From Aliiroseovarius salicola (GTDB lineage: Bacteria; Pseudomonadota; Alphaproteobacteria; Rhodobacterales; Rhodobacteraceae), in assembly GCF_027891095.1 (NCBI RefSeq), contig NZ_JAQIIO010000001.1:124001-188000 (forward strand): a DNA stretch of 64,000 bases, written 5' to 3'. The notes beneath the pieces were generated by a model. That model saw only the letters and a program-made list of their open reading frames with translations. It was not told the DNA's origin and ran no database searches. Position numbers and translations under genes: made by a program. Of this stretch, positions 36,929 to 46,358 are shown piece after piece. Position 1 is the stretch's first letter. Every line of letters starts with the position of its first letter.

Positions 36929-38101
36929 GTGACAGACACTCAGGTGAACATTCGCGCCCACGCCAGCCTTTCGGAGATTGCTCCGCAAGACTGGGATGCC
37001 TGCGCCTGCCCCGAAGCTGCCTCCGATCGCCCCATTGATCCGTTTACAACTCACCGGTTTCTATATGCGCTCGAACGATCCGGCAGTGTCGGCGGGCAGA
37101 CAGGATGGCACCCTCACTATCTGACCGTCACAGCGGATGACCGGATCATCGCCTGTGCCCCGCTTTACGGGAAATCCCACAGTCAGGGGGAATATGTTTT
37201 CGATCACAGTTGGGCGGATGCCTATCAGCGGGCTGGTGGGAGTTATTATCCGAAGCTACTTATGGCGGTGCCATTCACGCCAGCAACTGGGCGGCGCCTG
37301 CTGACGCGATTGGGCTATGAGACGATTGGACAAGCGGCGCTAATTCAAGGGGCCGTCCAACTTGCGGCCGAAAACGAGCTGTCCTCTTTGCACATCACGT
37401 TCTGCACCAAAGACGAATCCACTGCCGGGCAGGCTATGGGCCTTCTGCCGCGTGCTGGCTTGCAGTATCACTGGGAAAATCAGGGGTTTTCAGATTTCGA
37501 CGCCTATTTGACCAGTCTCAACTCTCGCAAACGCAAGGCCATCCGAAAAGAGCGTCGCACCGCGCAGGGGTTTGGCGGTGAGATTGTTGCGCTGACGGGT
37601 GCAGACATCCAGCCTGCCCACTGGGACGCCTTCTGGAACTTTTATCAGGACACCGGCGCGCGCAAATGGGGAAGCCCCTATCTAACCCGCCAATTTTTCG
37701 ATCTGCTGCATGACAATATGCGTGACGACATTTTGCTGGTGCTTGCGCTGCGGCATGGCACCCCTGTTGCCGGGGCATTGAACCTTATTGGGCGTGACAC
37801 GGTTTTTGGGCGCTATTGGGGCGCGATCGAACATCATCCCTGCCTGCATTTTGAGCTGTGTTACTATCAGGCCATCGACTTTGCCCTGACCCATGGCATG
37901 TCGCGCGTCGAAGCGGGTGCTCAGGGGGATCACAAACACGCGCGCGGATATGCCCCTGTTCAAACGCATTCTCTGCACTGGATCCGCGACGAAGGGTTTC
38001 GCGATGCGGTTGCCCGGTTTGTGGAAGAAGAAGCAGCGCTCGTCAAAGAGGACATCGCGGCACTGGCCGAACTGGGACCATTTCGCAAATCTGACAAATG
38101 A
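36929..38101 (+). CDS. FemAB-like GNAT family protein (DUF482)
   Basis: A 390-residue protein of the alphaproteobacterial FemAB-related family. Characteristic blocks are [11 protein letters not shown] near the start, [36 protein letters not shown], and [17 protein letters not shown] near the end. Relatives have the double acetyltransferase fold used for aminoacyl transfer to murein, but this subfamily has no proven substrate. A GTG at 36929 is the preferred start; the open frame reaches back to 36860 inside ugpQ. The phhB gene follows closely. Confidence 0.88.
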   Translation: MTDTQVNIRAHASLSEIAPQDWDACACPEAASDRPIDPFTTHRFLYALERSGSVGGQTGWHPHYLTVTADDRIIACAPLYGKSHSQGEYVFDHSWADAYQRAGGSYYPKLLMAVPFTPATGRRLLTRLGYETIGQAALIQGAVQLAAENELSSLHITFCTKDESTAGQAMGLLPRAGLQYHWENQGFSDFDAYLTSLNSRKRKAIRKERRTAQGFGGEIVALTGADIQPAHWDAFWNFYQDTGARKWGSPYLTRQFFDLLHDNMRDDILLVLALRHGTPVAGALNLIGRDTVFGRYWGAIEHHPCLHFELCYYQAIDFALTHGMSRVEAGAQGDHKHARGYAPVQTHSLHWIRDEGFRDAVARFVEEEAALVKEDIAALAELGPFRKSDK

Positions 38102-38112
38102 AAGGGATCACC

Positions 38113-38406
38113 ATGCCCAAACTGACTGAAGAGGACCGGCAGAACCTTCTTCCAGCGCTTTATGAAGCAGGCTGGAAGCCAGCGGACGGCCGGGATGCGC
38201 TGAATAAAACGTACAAATTCTCAGGTTTCGTCGAGGCGTTCGGCTTTATGACCCGCGCGGCGATATATGCCGAGAAATGGAACCATCACCCGGAATGGTC
38301 AAATGTCTACAACCGAGTAGACGTCACCCTCACGTCGCATGATGTGGGCGGTCTAAGCGAACGCGATGTAAAACTGGCACAAAAACTTGATGCTTTGGCC
38401 GGGTAG
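38113..38406 (+). CDS. phhB: 4a-hydroxytetrahydrobiopterin dehydratase
   Basis: A 97-residue pterin carbinolamine dehydratase, which recycles the pterin cofactor of phenylalanine hydroxylase and can act as a folate-related enzyme. The active-site block is [33 protein letters not shown], with the two catalytic histidines. The ATG at 38113 follows AAAGGGATC; an in-frame ATG at 38098 overlaps the previous stop. No phenylalanine hydroxylase lies in the window. Confidence 0.94.
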   Translation: MPKLTEEDRQNLLPALYEAGWKPADGRDALNKTYKFSGFVEAFGFMTRAAIYAEKWNHHPEWSNVYNRVDVTLTSHDVGGLSERDVKLAQKLDALAG

Positions 38407-38503
38407 GAATATCTGGGTCTAATACGTTGCAACGCAGATCCGTTGTCCATTGAATTGGCCACAGTCTAGGTTGCAAGACATGCGGGATTGTTAGGAGATC
38501 AAA

Positions 38504-39709
38504 ATGAGCCATATCGTAGTGATTGGGGCTGGCCAGGCTGGGTCCTCCCTTGTGGCCAAACTGCGCAATTCCGGGTTTGAAGGTCAGATCACCCTGATTG
38601 GTGAGGAAACCGCCCCCCCATATCAGCGCCCACCTTTGTCCAAAGCCTATCTGTTGGGTGATATGGCACTGGAGCGTCTCTATCTGCGCCCCGAAAGTTT
38701 CTATGAAGATAATAACATCGCCCTGCGCCTTGGCACCCGTGTGGATGCCATCGACACTGACGCGAAAGAAGTGGTGATCGGGGAAGAACGCCTTTCCTAT
38801 GATCAACTGGCTCTGACCACCGGCTCTGCTCCGCGCCGCCTACCCGCCGCCATCGGGGGAAAGCTGGAGGGCGTGCATGTGGTCCGCACGCTGGAAGACG
38901 TGGACCGGATGGAACCCGAATTTACCGAAGGGCGTCGCGTGTTGATTGTTGGTGGTGGCTATATCGGGCTTGAAGCCGCAGCTGTCGCCGCCAAAAAAGG
39001 ATTGCAGGTCACATTGGTCGAGATGGCAGACCGGATCCTGCAACGGGTCGCGGCACCCGAGACCTCGGATTACTTTCGCACCCTGCACACCAACCACGGT
39101 GTCAAAATCCTTGAAGGGGTTGGCCTTGAAACCCTGACCGGAGAGGGCCGCGTCACCAGTGCACGCCTGTCAGACGGGATGGAAATCGAGACAGATTTTG
39201 TCATCGTCGGCGTGGGGATCACCCCTGGCACGGCACTGGCCGAAGCGGCCGGGATTACACTCGACAACGGCATCAAAACCGATGCGCAAGGCCGCACCTC
39301 TGCCCCCGATGTCTGGGCAGCAGGCGACTGCGCATCCTTCCCCTATCGCGGCGAACGGATCCGGCTGGAAAGCGTGCCCAACGCCATTGATCAAGCAGAA
39401 GTGGTCGCCCGCAACATGCTGGGCGAAAGCATCGAATACGTCGCGAAGCCTTGGTTCTGGTCGGATCAGTATGATGTGAAACTGCAAATCGCGGGTCTGA
39501 ATGCGGGCTATGACAATGTGGTCACGCGCGACAGCGGCGATGGTGCGATCAGCTTTTGGTATTATCTTGGCGACACGCTTTTGGCGGTGGATGCGATGAA
39601 CGACCCGCGCGGCTACATGGTGGGTAAACGGCTGATCGAAAGCGGAAAATCTCCAGGCAAGGTGGCGATTGCTGATCCTGCCACAGAACTGAAGACCCTT
39701 TTGAAATGA
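38504..39709 (+). CDS. FAD-dependent ferredoxin/rubredoxin reductase-type oxidoreductase
   Basis: A 401-residue flavoprotein. FAD-binding GAGQAGSSLVAKLR lies at the N-terminus, with PYQRPPLSKAYL close behind. The NAD-binding GGGYIGLEAAAVAAKKG is in the middle, and VWAAGDCASFP near 270 completes the FAD site. The layout matches putidaredoxin/rhodocoxin reductases that pass electrons from NAD(P)H to a small ferredoxin serving a cytochrome P450 or other oxygenase. No such partner is adjacent. The next gene, rsmD, overlaps its stop by four bases. Confidence 0.92.
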   Translation: MSHIVVIGAGQAGSSLVAKLRNSGFEGQITLIGEETAPPYQRPPLSKAYLLGDMALERLYLRPESFYEDNNIALRLGTRVDAIDTDAKEVVIGEERLSYDQLALTTGSAPRRLPAAIGGKLEGVHVVRTLEDVDRMEPEFTEGRRVLIVGGGYIGLEAAAVAAKKGLQVTLVEMADRILQRVAAPETSDYFRTLHTNHGVKILEGVGLETLTGEGRVTSARLSDGMEIETDFVIVGVGITPGTALAEAAGITLDNGIKTDAQGRTSAPDVWAAGDCASFPYRGERIRLESVPNAIDQAEVVARNMLGESIEYVAKPWFWSDQYDVKLQIAGLNAGYDNVVTRDSGDGAISFWYYLGDTLLAVDAMNDPRGYMVGKRLIESGKSPGKVAIADPATELKTLLK

Positions 39710-40263
39710 GGATTATCGCAGGGCGTTTTCGTGGGCTGGCGCTGGCCAGTGTTGGCAAAGGGGATGCGGGGGCGCATCTGCGTCCCACCACAGACCGCGT
39801 CCGCGAAAGCCTGTTTTCAATGCTGACGGGTGGGCGATTTGGTGATCCAATTGAGGACGCCCGAGTGCTCGACCTGTTTGCCGGAACCGGCGCCTTGGGG
39901 CTGGAAGCCCTATCGCGGGGCGCCTCTCATGTCACATTCGTGGATGATGGACGGAAATCGCTCTCTCTCATCCGGGAAAACGTTGCCAAGTGCCGCTGTA
40001 AAGACGAGGTGACAATTGTGAAGCGGGACGCCACTCGACTCCCGGAAGGCACTCCCCACGACCTTATTTTCCTCGACCCACCCTACGGCAAAGGAATGGG
40101 CGAGAAAGCATTGGCATCAGCCATGACAGGGGGCTGGATTGCCCCCGGAGCATTGATTGTCTGGGAAGAGAATGCCGAGATCACCCTGCCCGACGGCGTC
40201 GAACTTCTCGACAGCCGCCGCTATGGCGACACAGTGATCTCTGTTTGTGAAATGGTGGACTAA
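39706..40263 (+). CDS. rsmD: 16S rRNA (guanine(966)-N2)-methyltransferase
   Basis: Methylates G966 of 16S rRNA during 30S assembly, using S-adenosylmethionine. The 185-residue protein has RIIAGRFRG at the start, RPTTDRVRESLFSML near 26-40, the SAM site LDLFAGTGALGLEALSRGA, and the catalytic LDPPYG at 123-128. It overlaps the reductase gene (ATGA) and converges on map. Confidence 0.95.
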   Translation: MRIIAGRFRGLALASVGKGDAGAHLRPTTDRVRESLFSMLTGGRFGDPIEDARVLDLFAGTGALGLEALSRGASHVTFVDDGRKSLSLIRENVAKCRCKDEVTIVKRDATRLPEGTPHDLIFLDPPYGKGMGEKALASAMTGGWIAPGALIVWEENAEITLPDGVELLDSRRYGDTVISVCEMVD

Positions 40264-40278
40264 TCCGCCACCAATCGC

Positions 40279-41127
40279 TTAGCCCCAAGTGGGGTGGAAC
40301 TTGTCCGCCGGTGAGAGCGTGAAGATCTCGCAGCCATCCGCCGTCACGCCAACCGAGTGCTCGAACTGCGCCGACAGAGTTTTGTCGCGGGTGATTGCGG
40401 TCCAGTCATCGCCAAGGATCTTGGTTTCCGGGCGACCCAGATTAACCATCGGTTCGATGGTAAAGAACATGCCCTCTTCAAGAACCGGCCCCATGCCGGC
40501 GCGGCCATAGTGCAACACGTTGGGTGGGGCGTGGAACACCCGGCCAAGCCCGTGACCGCAGAAATCGCGCACAACTGACATGCGTTTTTCTTCCACATGT
40601 TGCTGGATGGCGTGCCCGATATCACCAAAGGTATTGCCCGGCTTCACCGCAGCAATCCCGGCCATCAGCGCGTCATGCGTGACCTGAATCAGACGCTCGG
40701 CAAACGGTTTGATCTTGCCCACTTTAAACATGCGCGACGTATCACCATACCAGCCATCAACAATCACCGTCACGTCGATGTTGAGGATATCCCCCTCGAC
40801 CAGCTCATCATGTTTACGACCTGACTTCTCGTTCTTCATCTTCGGGGTTTTGGATCCCGGAATGCCGTGACAGACCACATGGTTGAGCGAAATACAGGAG
40901 GCGTGTTTGTAGCCCTTGTAGCCGATGGTCGCAGACACGGCACCCGCCTCGTCCACCATATCCTCGATCGCCTTATCTAAATCGGCCGTGGTCACGCCCG
41001 GGGCCACCATCAGCGCAACCCGGTCCAGGATCTCAGCCGCCAGCTTGCCAGCGGCATGCATGCCCGCGAAATCTTCGGGGTTATAGAGGCGGATCCCCTC
41101 TTTGGTCACGCGCATCTTGTCATCCAT
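40279..41127 (-). CDS. map: type I methionine aminopeptidase
   Basis: Removes the initiator methionine from nascent proteins. The 282-residue enzyme has the metal-binding residues spread as NIDVTVIVDGWYGDTSRMF, GHGLGRVFHAPPNVLHYG and MFFTIEPMVN, with SLNHVVCHGIP containing a catalytic His. It includes an insertion PKMKNEKSGRKHDEL seen in some alphaproteobacterial forms. The start at 41127 (MDDKMRV) is preferred on spacing from GAAGG; ATGs at 41133 and 41136 are alternatives. Confidence 0.95.
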   Translation of the reverse strand: MDDKMRVTKEGIRLYNPEDFAGMHAAGKLAAEILDRVALMVAPGVTTADLDKAIEDMVDEAGAVSATIGYKGYKHASCISLNHVVCHGIPGSKTPKMKNEKSGRKHDELVEGDILNIDVTVIVDGWYGDTSRMFKVGKIKPFAERLIQVTHDALMAGIAAVKPGNTFGDIGHAIQQHVEEKRMSVVRDFCGHGLGRVFHAPPNVLHYGRAGMGPVLEEGMFFTIEPMVNLGRPETKILGDDWTAITRDKTLSAQFEHSVGVTADGCEIFTLSPADKFHPTWG

Positions 41128-41200
41128 CGCCATCATCCTTCGGCTCTCACAGCGGCTGTTTTGCTCTAAATAGGGCAGTCATTGCCAAATCGCCAGAGGC

Positions 41201-41899
41201 TTAGGGCAAAAGGTCAACAGGCTTGCCAATCTCCACCCCCTCTGGACTGATCACCGTGTCATAACACAACACCCCAACACCCGCTGCTCGTGCATATTCA
41301 AATTCCCGCGCATAGTTGGGATCAATATCTCGGGCCAGATCGAAACGATCACAATCGGTGCGTTGAACCAGATAGAACATAACCGCGCGATGCCCTTCGC
41401 GCACCATGTTGGACAGCTCCCCCAAATGCTTCGCCCCGCGGGCGGTGACGCTGTCAGGAAACTCCGCCAGCCCGGATTTGCGTGATAGGGTCACGGATTT
41501 CACCTCAACATAGGTAAGCCCATCTCCTTCCAACAAGAAATCAATTCGGCTTTTTTCGCCATATTTCACCTCGGGACGCACGCGATCATAAGCGCCCAAC
41601 TCGGGAAATGCGCGCACCTCCAATGCTGCCTTCAAAGCGCGGTTTGGCACCGAAGTGTCCACCCCAGTGAAATGGCCGTTTTCATGGTCCACCAGTCGCC
41701 AGCCATATTTCAGCTTTTTCTTCGGGTCGTCGTTGGGTTCAAGCCAGATTTTCGCGCCCGGCTCTGCCAGCCCCATCATCGACCCCGGATTGGCGCAATG
41801 GGCCGTCACTTCTCGCCCATCCTCAAGCGTGGCGTCAGCAAGAAAACGTTTGTAACGTTTGATCAGTCGGGCAGGGACAAGGGGGGTGGGAAATTCCAT
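41201..41899 (-). CDS. sfsA: SfsA family nuclease / sugar fermentation stimulation protein
   Basis: A 232-residue protein of the SfsA family, described as DNA-binding and recently linked to nuclease activity. It opens with LVPARLIKRYKRFLADATLEDG and has AHCANPGSMMGL, SRIDFLLEGDGLTYVEVKSVTL with nuclease-like acidic and lysine residues, PDSVTARGAKHLGEL and RTDCDRFDLARDIDPNYA. It is divergent from the CinA-like gene, with only 38 bases between. Confidence 0.94.
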   Translation of the reverse strand: MEFPTPLVPARLIKRYKRFLADATLEDGREVTAHCANPGSMMGLAEPGAKIWLEPNDDPKKKLKYGWRLVDHENGHFTGVDTSVPNRALKAALEVRAFPELGAYDRVRPEVKYGEKSRIDFLLEGDGLTYVEVKSVTLSRKSGLAEFPDSVTARGAKHLGELSNMVREGHRAVMFYLVQRTDCDRFDLARDIDPNYAREFEYARAAGVGVLCYDTVISPEGVEIGKPVDLLP

Positions 41900-41937
41900 A
41901 ACCCCGGCCTATACCGAAGAGACTAAAGGAGCAAGCG

Positions 41938-42666
41938 ATGGCAAATCCTACAGCCGCAATGCTGGTGATCGGAGATGAGATCCTGTCGGGTCGCACCCAG
42001 GATACCAACACCCATTTTCTCGCGGGCAAACTGACGGCGATAGGCATTGATCTGAAAGAAGTGCGGGTTGTGGCTGATGATGCAGACACGATCGTTTCGG
42101 CGGTCAAGACGTTGGCACACAGCTATGATCACGTCTTCACATCGGGCGGGATTGGCCCCACCCATGACGATATTACAGCCGACTGCATCGCCACAGCTTT
42201 TGATGACCACATCGACATTCGCCAAGACGCCTATGACCTGTTGGCAGCGTATTACGCGCAGGACGGCAAGGACTTCAACACAGCCCGCCAACGCATGGCC
42301 CGCATCCCTGATCGCGCCCTACTTATCGACAATCCAGTGTCGGTCGCGCCGGGTTTTACACTCGAAAACGTACATGTCTTAGCAGGAGTGCCCAGCGTCT
42401 TCAAAGCAATGGTCGCCAGCGTGCTGGCAACACTCACCGGCGGGGCACCTCTTTTATCTCAAACCCGCCGCATCAATCGCGGCGAAGGGGATCTGGCGGG
42501 TCCACTGGCCGAACTGGCCCAGCAATTTCCCGATCTTTCAATCGGGTCCTACCCATTCCTGCATGAAGGGGTGTATGGTGCAAATATCGTAGTGCGCGGC
42601 ACAGATGTCGCGCGCTTGTCTGATGCCATTGCCAAACTGAACCAGTTATTCCCGGAGGACACATGA
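41938..42666 (+). CDS. molybdopterin-binding (CinA N-domain) protein
   Basis: A 242-residue protein of the CinA/MoaB-type molybdopterin-binding fold. IGDEILSGRTQDTNTHFLAGKL and the loop FTSGGIGPTHDDITADCIA are diagnostic. It lacks the C-terminal nicotinamide-nucleotide deamidase domain of full CinA, so it is the short form. A strong AAAGGAG precedes the ATG. The GNAT gene overlaps its stop by four bases. Confidence 0.92.
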   Translation: MANPTAAMLVIGDEILSGRTQDTNTHFLAGKLTAIGIDLKEVRVVADDADTIVSAVKTLAHSYDHVFTSGGIGPTHDDITADCIATAFDDHIDIRQDAYDLLAAYYAQDGKDFNTARQRMARIPDRALLIDNPVSVAPGFTLENVHVLAGVPSVFKAMVASVLATLTGGAPLLSQTRRINRGEGDLAGPLAELAQQFPDLSIGSYPFLHEGVYGANIVVRGTDVARLSDAIAKLNQLFPEDT

Positions 42667-43412
42667 CCGCCAACGCCAAGCTGCACCAGGAATTGCCCAG
42701 CGCCGAGACGCTGATTGAGGTTTGTGAAGCGACCTGGCCCCCTGCAGATGTAAAGCGCGTTGGGGCCTGGATCATTCGTGACGGTCAAGGGGGTGGCAAA
42801 CGCGTTTCCGCTGCAACCGAGAACTGGCCAACCACTGAGGCGGATCTTCCTTCGGCAGAAAAAGCAATGCGTGAGATCGGACAAGAACCGCTGTTCCAGA
42901 TCAGGGCGGGGGATGAACATCTGGATGACATGCTCGAGCAGCACGGATATTCCAAAATAGATGAAGTGAACATCTGGGTTATACCCGTGGGGCGCCTGAC
43001 CCATGAAACGCCTCCTCCGGTATCTGCCTTCTGCATCTGGCCCAATCTGGCTGTCATGCAAGAGCTGTGGAACCGTGGAGACATCGGATCCGAACGACAG
43101 GCCGTGATGGACCGGGCAGACTGCCCCAAAACCGGTCTGTTGGCACGGACGGATGACACGCCATCAGGTGTCGGATTTGTCGGGATCAGCGACGATATTG
43201 CAATGGTCCACGCCTTGCATGTGGAAGAAAGCCTGCGTCGGATGGGCACCGCACAAAATCTGTTGCGACAGGCCGCCCTCTGGGCAGAAGAACAGGGTGC
43301 AAAATATCTTTCGCTCATTGTCACTCAGGGAAACCAAGCGGCAAACCCGCTTTACGCCAATCTTGGCATGCATTTGGTTGGCCACTACCATTACCGCACA
43401 AAACAGGCCTAG
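42663..43412 (+). CDS. GNAT family N-acetyltransferase
   Basis: A 249-residue protein with a C-terminal acetyl-CoA-binding GNAT core: ALHVEESLRRMGTAQNLLRQAALWAEEQGAKYLSLIV followed by NPLYANLGMHLVGHYHY. The first half is a more diverged, possibly second GNAT-like domain. The substrate is unknown. It is translationally coupled to the CinA-like gene and followed after nine bases by the AhpD-like gene, giving a four-gene run up to ompA. Confidence 0.9.
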   Translation: MTANAKLHQELPSAETLIEVCEATWPPADVKRVGAWIIRDGQGGGKRVSAATENWPTTEADLPSAEKAMREIGQEPLFQIRAGDEHLDDMLEQHGYSKIDEVNIWVIPVGRLTHETPPPVSAFCIWPNLAVMQELWNRGDIGSERQAVMDRADCPKTGLLARTDDTPSGVGFVGISDDIAMVHALHVEESLRRMGTAQNLLRQAALWAEEQGAKYLSLIVTQGNQAANPLYANLGMHLVGHYHYRTKQA

Positions 43413-43421
43413 GAGCAGAAA

Positions 43422-43997
43422 ATGGGGCAGCAAAATAATGGGGTAACAGAGCTAGACCTGCCAATGGTCGACCCTCTGCCCGATGACATTCAAAAGTATT
43501 TTGATATTTGCCAAGAGAAACTCGGCCTCGTCCCCAACGTCCTTCAGGCATATGCCTTCGACATGGAAAAACTTCGCCCCTTCATGGCGATGTATAACGA
43601 GCTGATGCTGGGCGAAAGCGGATTGACCAAACTGGAGCGTGAGATGATCGCCGTGGTGGTCAGCTCGGTCAATCGCTGCTGGTATTGCCAGGTCGCCCAT
43701 GGTGCAGCGGTGCGCGAACTGTCCGGTGATCCGCAACTGGGTGAAGCAATGGTGATGAACTGGCGCGTCGCTGATCTTGATGATCGCCAGCGCGGCATGC
43801 TCGGGTTTGCCGAGAAAATCACCAAAAGCTCATCCGAGATTGAAGAACATGATCGACAGGCGATGCGGATCCTCGGCTTTACGGACAAGGATATATGGGA
43901 CATCGCCGCCACTGTGGGCTTCTTCTCAATGTCCAATCGCATGGCGTCCACCGTCGGCATGAAACCAAATGAAGAATACCACGCCCTGCATCGATGA
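43422..43997 (+). CDS. peroxidase-related (AhpD-like, carboxymuconolactone decarboxylase fold) protein
   Basis: A 191-residue all-helical protein of the peroxidase-related subgroup. The redox motif CWYCQVAHG holds the CxxC pair and nearby histidine used by AhpD-type enzymes. The N-terminal LDLPMVDPLPDDIQKYFDICQEKLGLVPNVLQAYA is typical of this subgroup. It may reduce peroxides or act as a disulfide reductase. The ompA-like gene overlaps its stop by four bases. Confidence 0.9.
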   Translation: MGQQNNGVTELDLPMVDPLPDDIQKYFDICQEKLGLVPNVLQAYAFDMEKLRPFMAMYNELMLGESGLTKLEREMIAVVVSSVNRCWYCQVAHGAAVRELSGDPQLGEAMVMNWRVADLDDRQRGMLGFAEKITKSSSEIEEHDRQAMRILGFTDKDIWDIAATVGFFSMSNRMASTVGMKPNEEYHALHR

Positions 43998-44893
43998 TAC
44001 GCCTTTGGTCTGCCTTTCTTGTCTGTAGCCTCGCAAGCCCGACGCTTGCGCTGGAATTGCCGTCCGGGGCCGTGAAGAACGCAGAAATCCGTGTTGCACC
44101 GGCAGAGTTCGCGCGCAATCGCTTTGACGGGTCAGAGGTCCCCCAGATCAGCCTGCCGGGTGAAATGCAGGTGGAAGCCTGGCAGATCAACGGGGACGGA
44201 CAGACAAATTACCAACTGATGCAAGCGATGCTAGATCAGCTTACAGACGATGGTTTTCGCGTTGTTTTTCAATGTCAGACTGTATCCTGTGGCGGCTATG
44301 ACTTCCGCTTTTGGGTGGGTAAGTTTACCGCCCCTGATCTCTTCATTGATCTGGGCAGCTATCAGTACGCGACGGTTCAAAAAGGAGATGAATTTGTCGG
44401 GCTGTTGGTCAGTCATGGTGGCGCTGACGGGTTTGTACAGGTCAGCCGGACCGTCACTACTGCGGAAACTACACCCGCTTCGATCAGCACCACGCCCGCT
44501 TCATCCGTCACGTCAACAGGACTTGCAGGGGCGCTGCTGTCCACCGGACATGTGGTGTTGTCCGATGTGAGTTTTGAAACCGGGTCCGCCAGATTGGGTA
44601 CGGGCTCTGATACTCAGCTCGCAGAATTGGCCGATTTTCTGAATTCTTCGCCCAATGCACGTCTGGCGCTCGTTGGGCACACCGATTCTGAGGGCAGTCT
44701 TGATGGCAACATCGCTCTGTCAAAGAAGCGCGCAATCAGTGTGCGAACGCAATTGGTCGAAGCATTCGGTGTTCCGGCAAATCAGCTTCTGGCAGAGGGT
44801 GTGGGCTTTCTTTCCCCTCTCAGCAGCAATCGGACCCCCGAAGGACGAGAATCCAACCGTCGCGTCGAAGCAGTTCTGCTCTCCACAGAGTAA
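43994..44893 (+). CDS. exported OmpA-family protein
   Basis: A 299-residue envelope protein. The signal peptide MIRLWSAFLVCSLASPTLA is followed by an unrecognised N-terminal domain (about 20-150), a Thr/Ser/Ala-rich linker, and a C-terminal OmpA murein-binding domain with VGHTDSEGSLDGNIALSKKRA and NRTPEGRESNRRVEAVLLS. A VxFxxGSA-type strand precedes it. It probably tethers an envelope structure to peptidoglycan. A hairpin terminator follows. Confidence 0.92.
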   Translation: MIRLWSAFLVCSLASPTLALELPSGAVKNAEIRVAPAEFARNRFDGSEVPQISLPGEMQVEAWQINGDGQTNYQLMQAMLDQLTDDGFRVVFQCQTVSCGGYDFRFWVGKFTAPDLFIDLGSYQYATVQKGDEFVGLLVSHGGADGFVQVSRTVTTAETTPASISTTPASSVTSTGLAGALLSTGHVVLSDVSFETGSARLGTGSDTQLAELADFLNSSPNARLALVGHTDSEGSLDGNIALSKKRAISVRTQLVEAFGVPANQLLAEGVGFLSPLSSNRTPEGRESNRRVEAVLLSTE

Positions 44894-44917
44894 TTGCCCT
44901 TCCGGGTGAAGAAAAGG

Positions 44918-44943
44918 AGCGGCGCAGGTAAAACCTGGCCGCT
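44918..44943. terminator. hairpin between ompA-like and lysR genes
   Basis: AGCGGC and CAGG pair with CCTG and GCCGCT (one bulged G) around a five-base loop. It lies between convergent genes without a good T-run. Confidence 0.45.
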
Positions 44944-44989
44944 CAAGACGTCCCACAGACAGGACAGGCGATATTGGGAAAGGCTGGTG

Positions 44990-45895
44990 TTACCAGCGAT
45001 CAGGGCCTTTGGTCGCAAAGGCGTGGACCAGAAAATCGATGAATGCACGCACTTTGGGCTGGGTAAACCGGCCCGGCGGGTAAATCGCATAGATCCCCTG
45101 CGTGTCCATCGGCAAGTCCGGAATTGTGTCCTCGACCAGACCTTGCTCCATCGCATCTGCGTAGAGGAAGCTGGGAAGATAAGCGATGCCGAGGCCCGAG
45201 ATCGCGGCATTCAGAAGTGATTGGCCATCATTCACCGACAACCACCCAGCGGAACGCACCTGACGGATCTCTCCGGACGGGGCTGGGATTTTCCACACGT
45301 TACCAGAGCTTTGGCTCGAATAGTGCAGCAATTTATGGGCATTGAGGTCGTCAATTCGCTCGGGGCGGCCGTATTTTTCGAAATAGGCCGGGCTTCCAAC
45401 CATGCGGCGGGTGGTTGCGGCAATCTTGCGTGCTCTCAGAGAGCTGTCTTCCAGCTCTCCAACGCGGATTGCCATATCAAAGCCTTCGCTGATCAACTCT
45501 ACATAGCGGTTGTTCAACACCATATTCACATTGATATCTGGGAATTCCTGCAAGAACTCTCCCAAAACCGGAGAAAGGTGGTTGACCCCAAAATCCGTCG
45601 CAACTGAGATACGCAGAATACCGGAGGGGGCAGATTGCATGGATGTAACCAGCGCGTCTGCTTCACCCGCATCATTCAGAACGCGACGCGCGCGGTCATA
45701 ATAAGCAAGACCTATTTCGGTGGGGCTGACCCGACGTGTCGTGCGATTCAAAAGGCGCGCACCGAGGCGGGCTTCAAGACTGGAAACATGCTTGGAAACG
45801 GCAGATTTCGAAATCCCCATCTTCCTGGCAGCGTCTGTAAATCCACCTTGGTCCACGACGGTGGCAAAGGCTTCCATTTCAGTCAGTCGATCCAT
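44990..45895 (-). CDS. LysR family transcriptional regulator
   Basis: A 301-residue regulator. The N-terminal winged helix is MEAFATVVDQGGFTDAARKMGISKSAVSKHVSSLEARLGARLLNRTTRRVSPTEIG, and the rest is the periplasmic-binding-like effector domain with DFGVNHLSPVLGEFLQEFPDI. The start at 45895 (MDRLTE) discards a 33-residue upstream extension. The type is the CrgA/PA-like subgroup. No divergent target gene is adjacent, since the upstream side faces a gene-poor stretch. Confidence 0.92.
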   Translation of the reverse strand: MDRLTEMEAFATVVDQGGFTDAARKMGISKSAVSKHVSSLEARLGARLLNRTTRRVSPTEIGLAYYDRARRVLNDAGEADALVTSMQSAPSGILRISVATDFGVNHLSPVLGEFLQEFPDINVNMVLNNRYVELISEGFDMAIRVGELEDSSLRARKIAATTRRMVGSPAYFEKYGRPERIDDLNAHKLLHYSSQSSGNVWKIPAPSGEIRQVRSAGWLSVNDGQSLLNAAISGLGIAYLPSFLYADAMEQGLVEDTIPDLPMDTQGIYAIYPPGRFTQPKVRAFIDFLVHAFATKGPDRW

Positions 45896-46157
45896 GTTCC
45901 ATCTTTCTACAATACTATCCCCAGCAAGGAATTGTATCGCTGTGAAATGGGGCAAGACTGTGAAGGAGTGCGGACAATAACGGGGAAATTGCACGGATCG
46001 TTTGCGTCATGGAACTTATCCACAGGCACAAACCAACCCGTAGTTAATCCGTCATCATCTTGATAAGATTAATATTTCCCAAAAAAATCGAGAGCAAAAA
46101 CGCCTTAAACACAACCTTCACATCAATTCAATCGGAGCAACACTTAAAAATCCAGGC

Positions 46158-46300
46158 AAAGATCTGTTCAACAATTGCGAGCTACACAGGAAGGCTCAGG
46201 ACCGATAGCAGTGTGGTTTGGGCAATCAACGTGGCATCCATCTCGCGGTCCGCACCAAATGCGGACGCCAGAACATGGGCTACCTCACCGAGACTGCGGC
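46158..46300 (-). pseudogene. 3' remnant of an AEC family transporter gene
   Basis: On the minus strand the residues VLASAFGADREMDATLIAQT, then TLLSVLSLPV, match the pattern of AEC carrier C-termini. The intact copy in this window ends ILAQHYGVAPHRVSASILV, then STVLSILTV. A TAG at 46182-46184 stands where family members often have Trp; reading past it gives LAIVEQIFA, which continues the last hydrophobic helix. Similarity fades upstream of residue VLAS, close to the REP-like element. This suggests a gene truncated at the repeat and then inactivated. The assignment rests on a short match. Confidence 0.45.
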
Positions 46301-46314
46301 CCATCCACTTCCTC

Positions 46315-46358
46315 TTGCTAAAAAAAATATCCCCGCCGGAGGCTCCGTCAGAGCCCCA
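46315..46358 (+). repeat. REP-like dispersed element, copy C
   Basis: TTGCTAAAAAAAATATCCCC then GCCGGAGGCTCCGTCAGAGC. The AAAATATCCYCGCCGRAGGC core is shared with copy B, and GGCTC-CGTCA-GAGCC forms the hairpin tail. It abuts the AEC pseudogene remnant. Confidence 0.5.
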
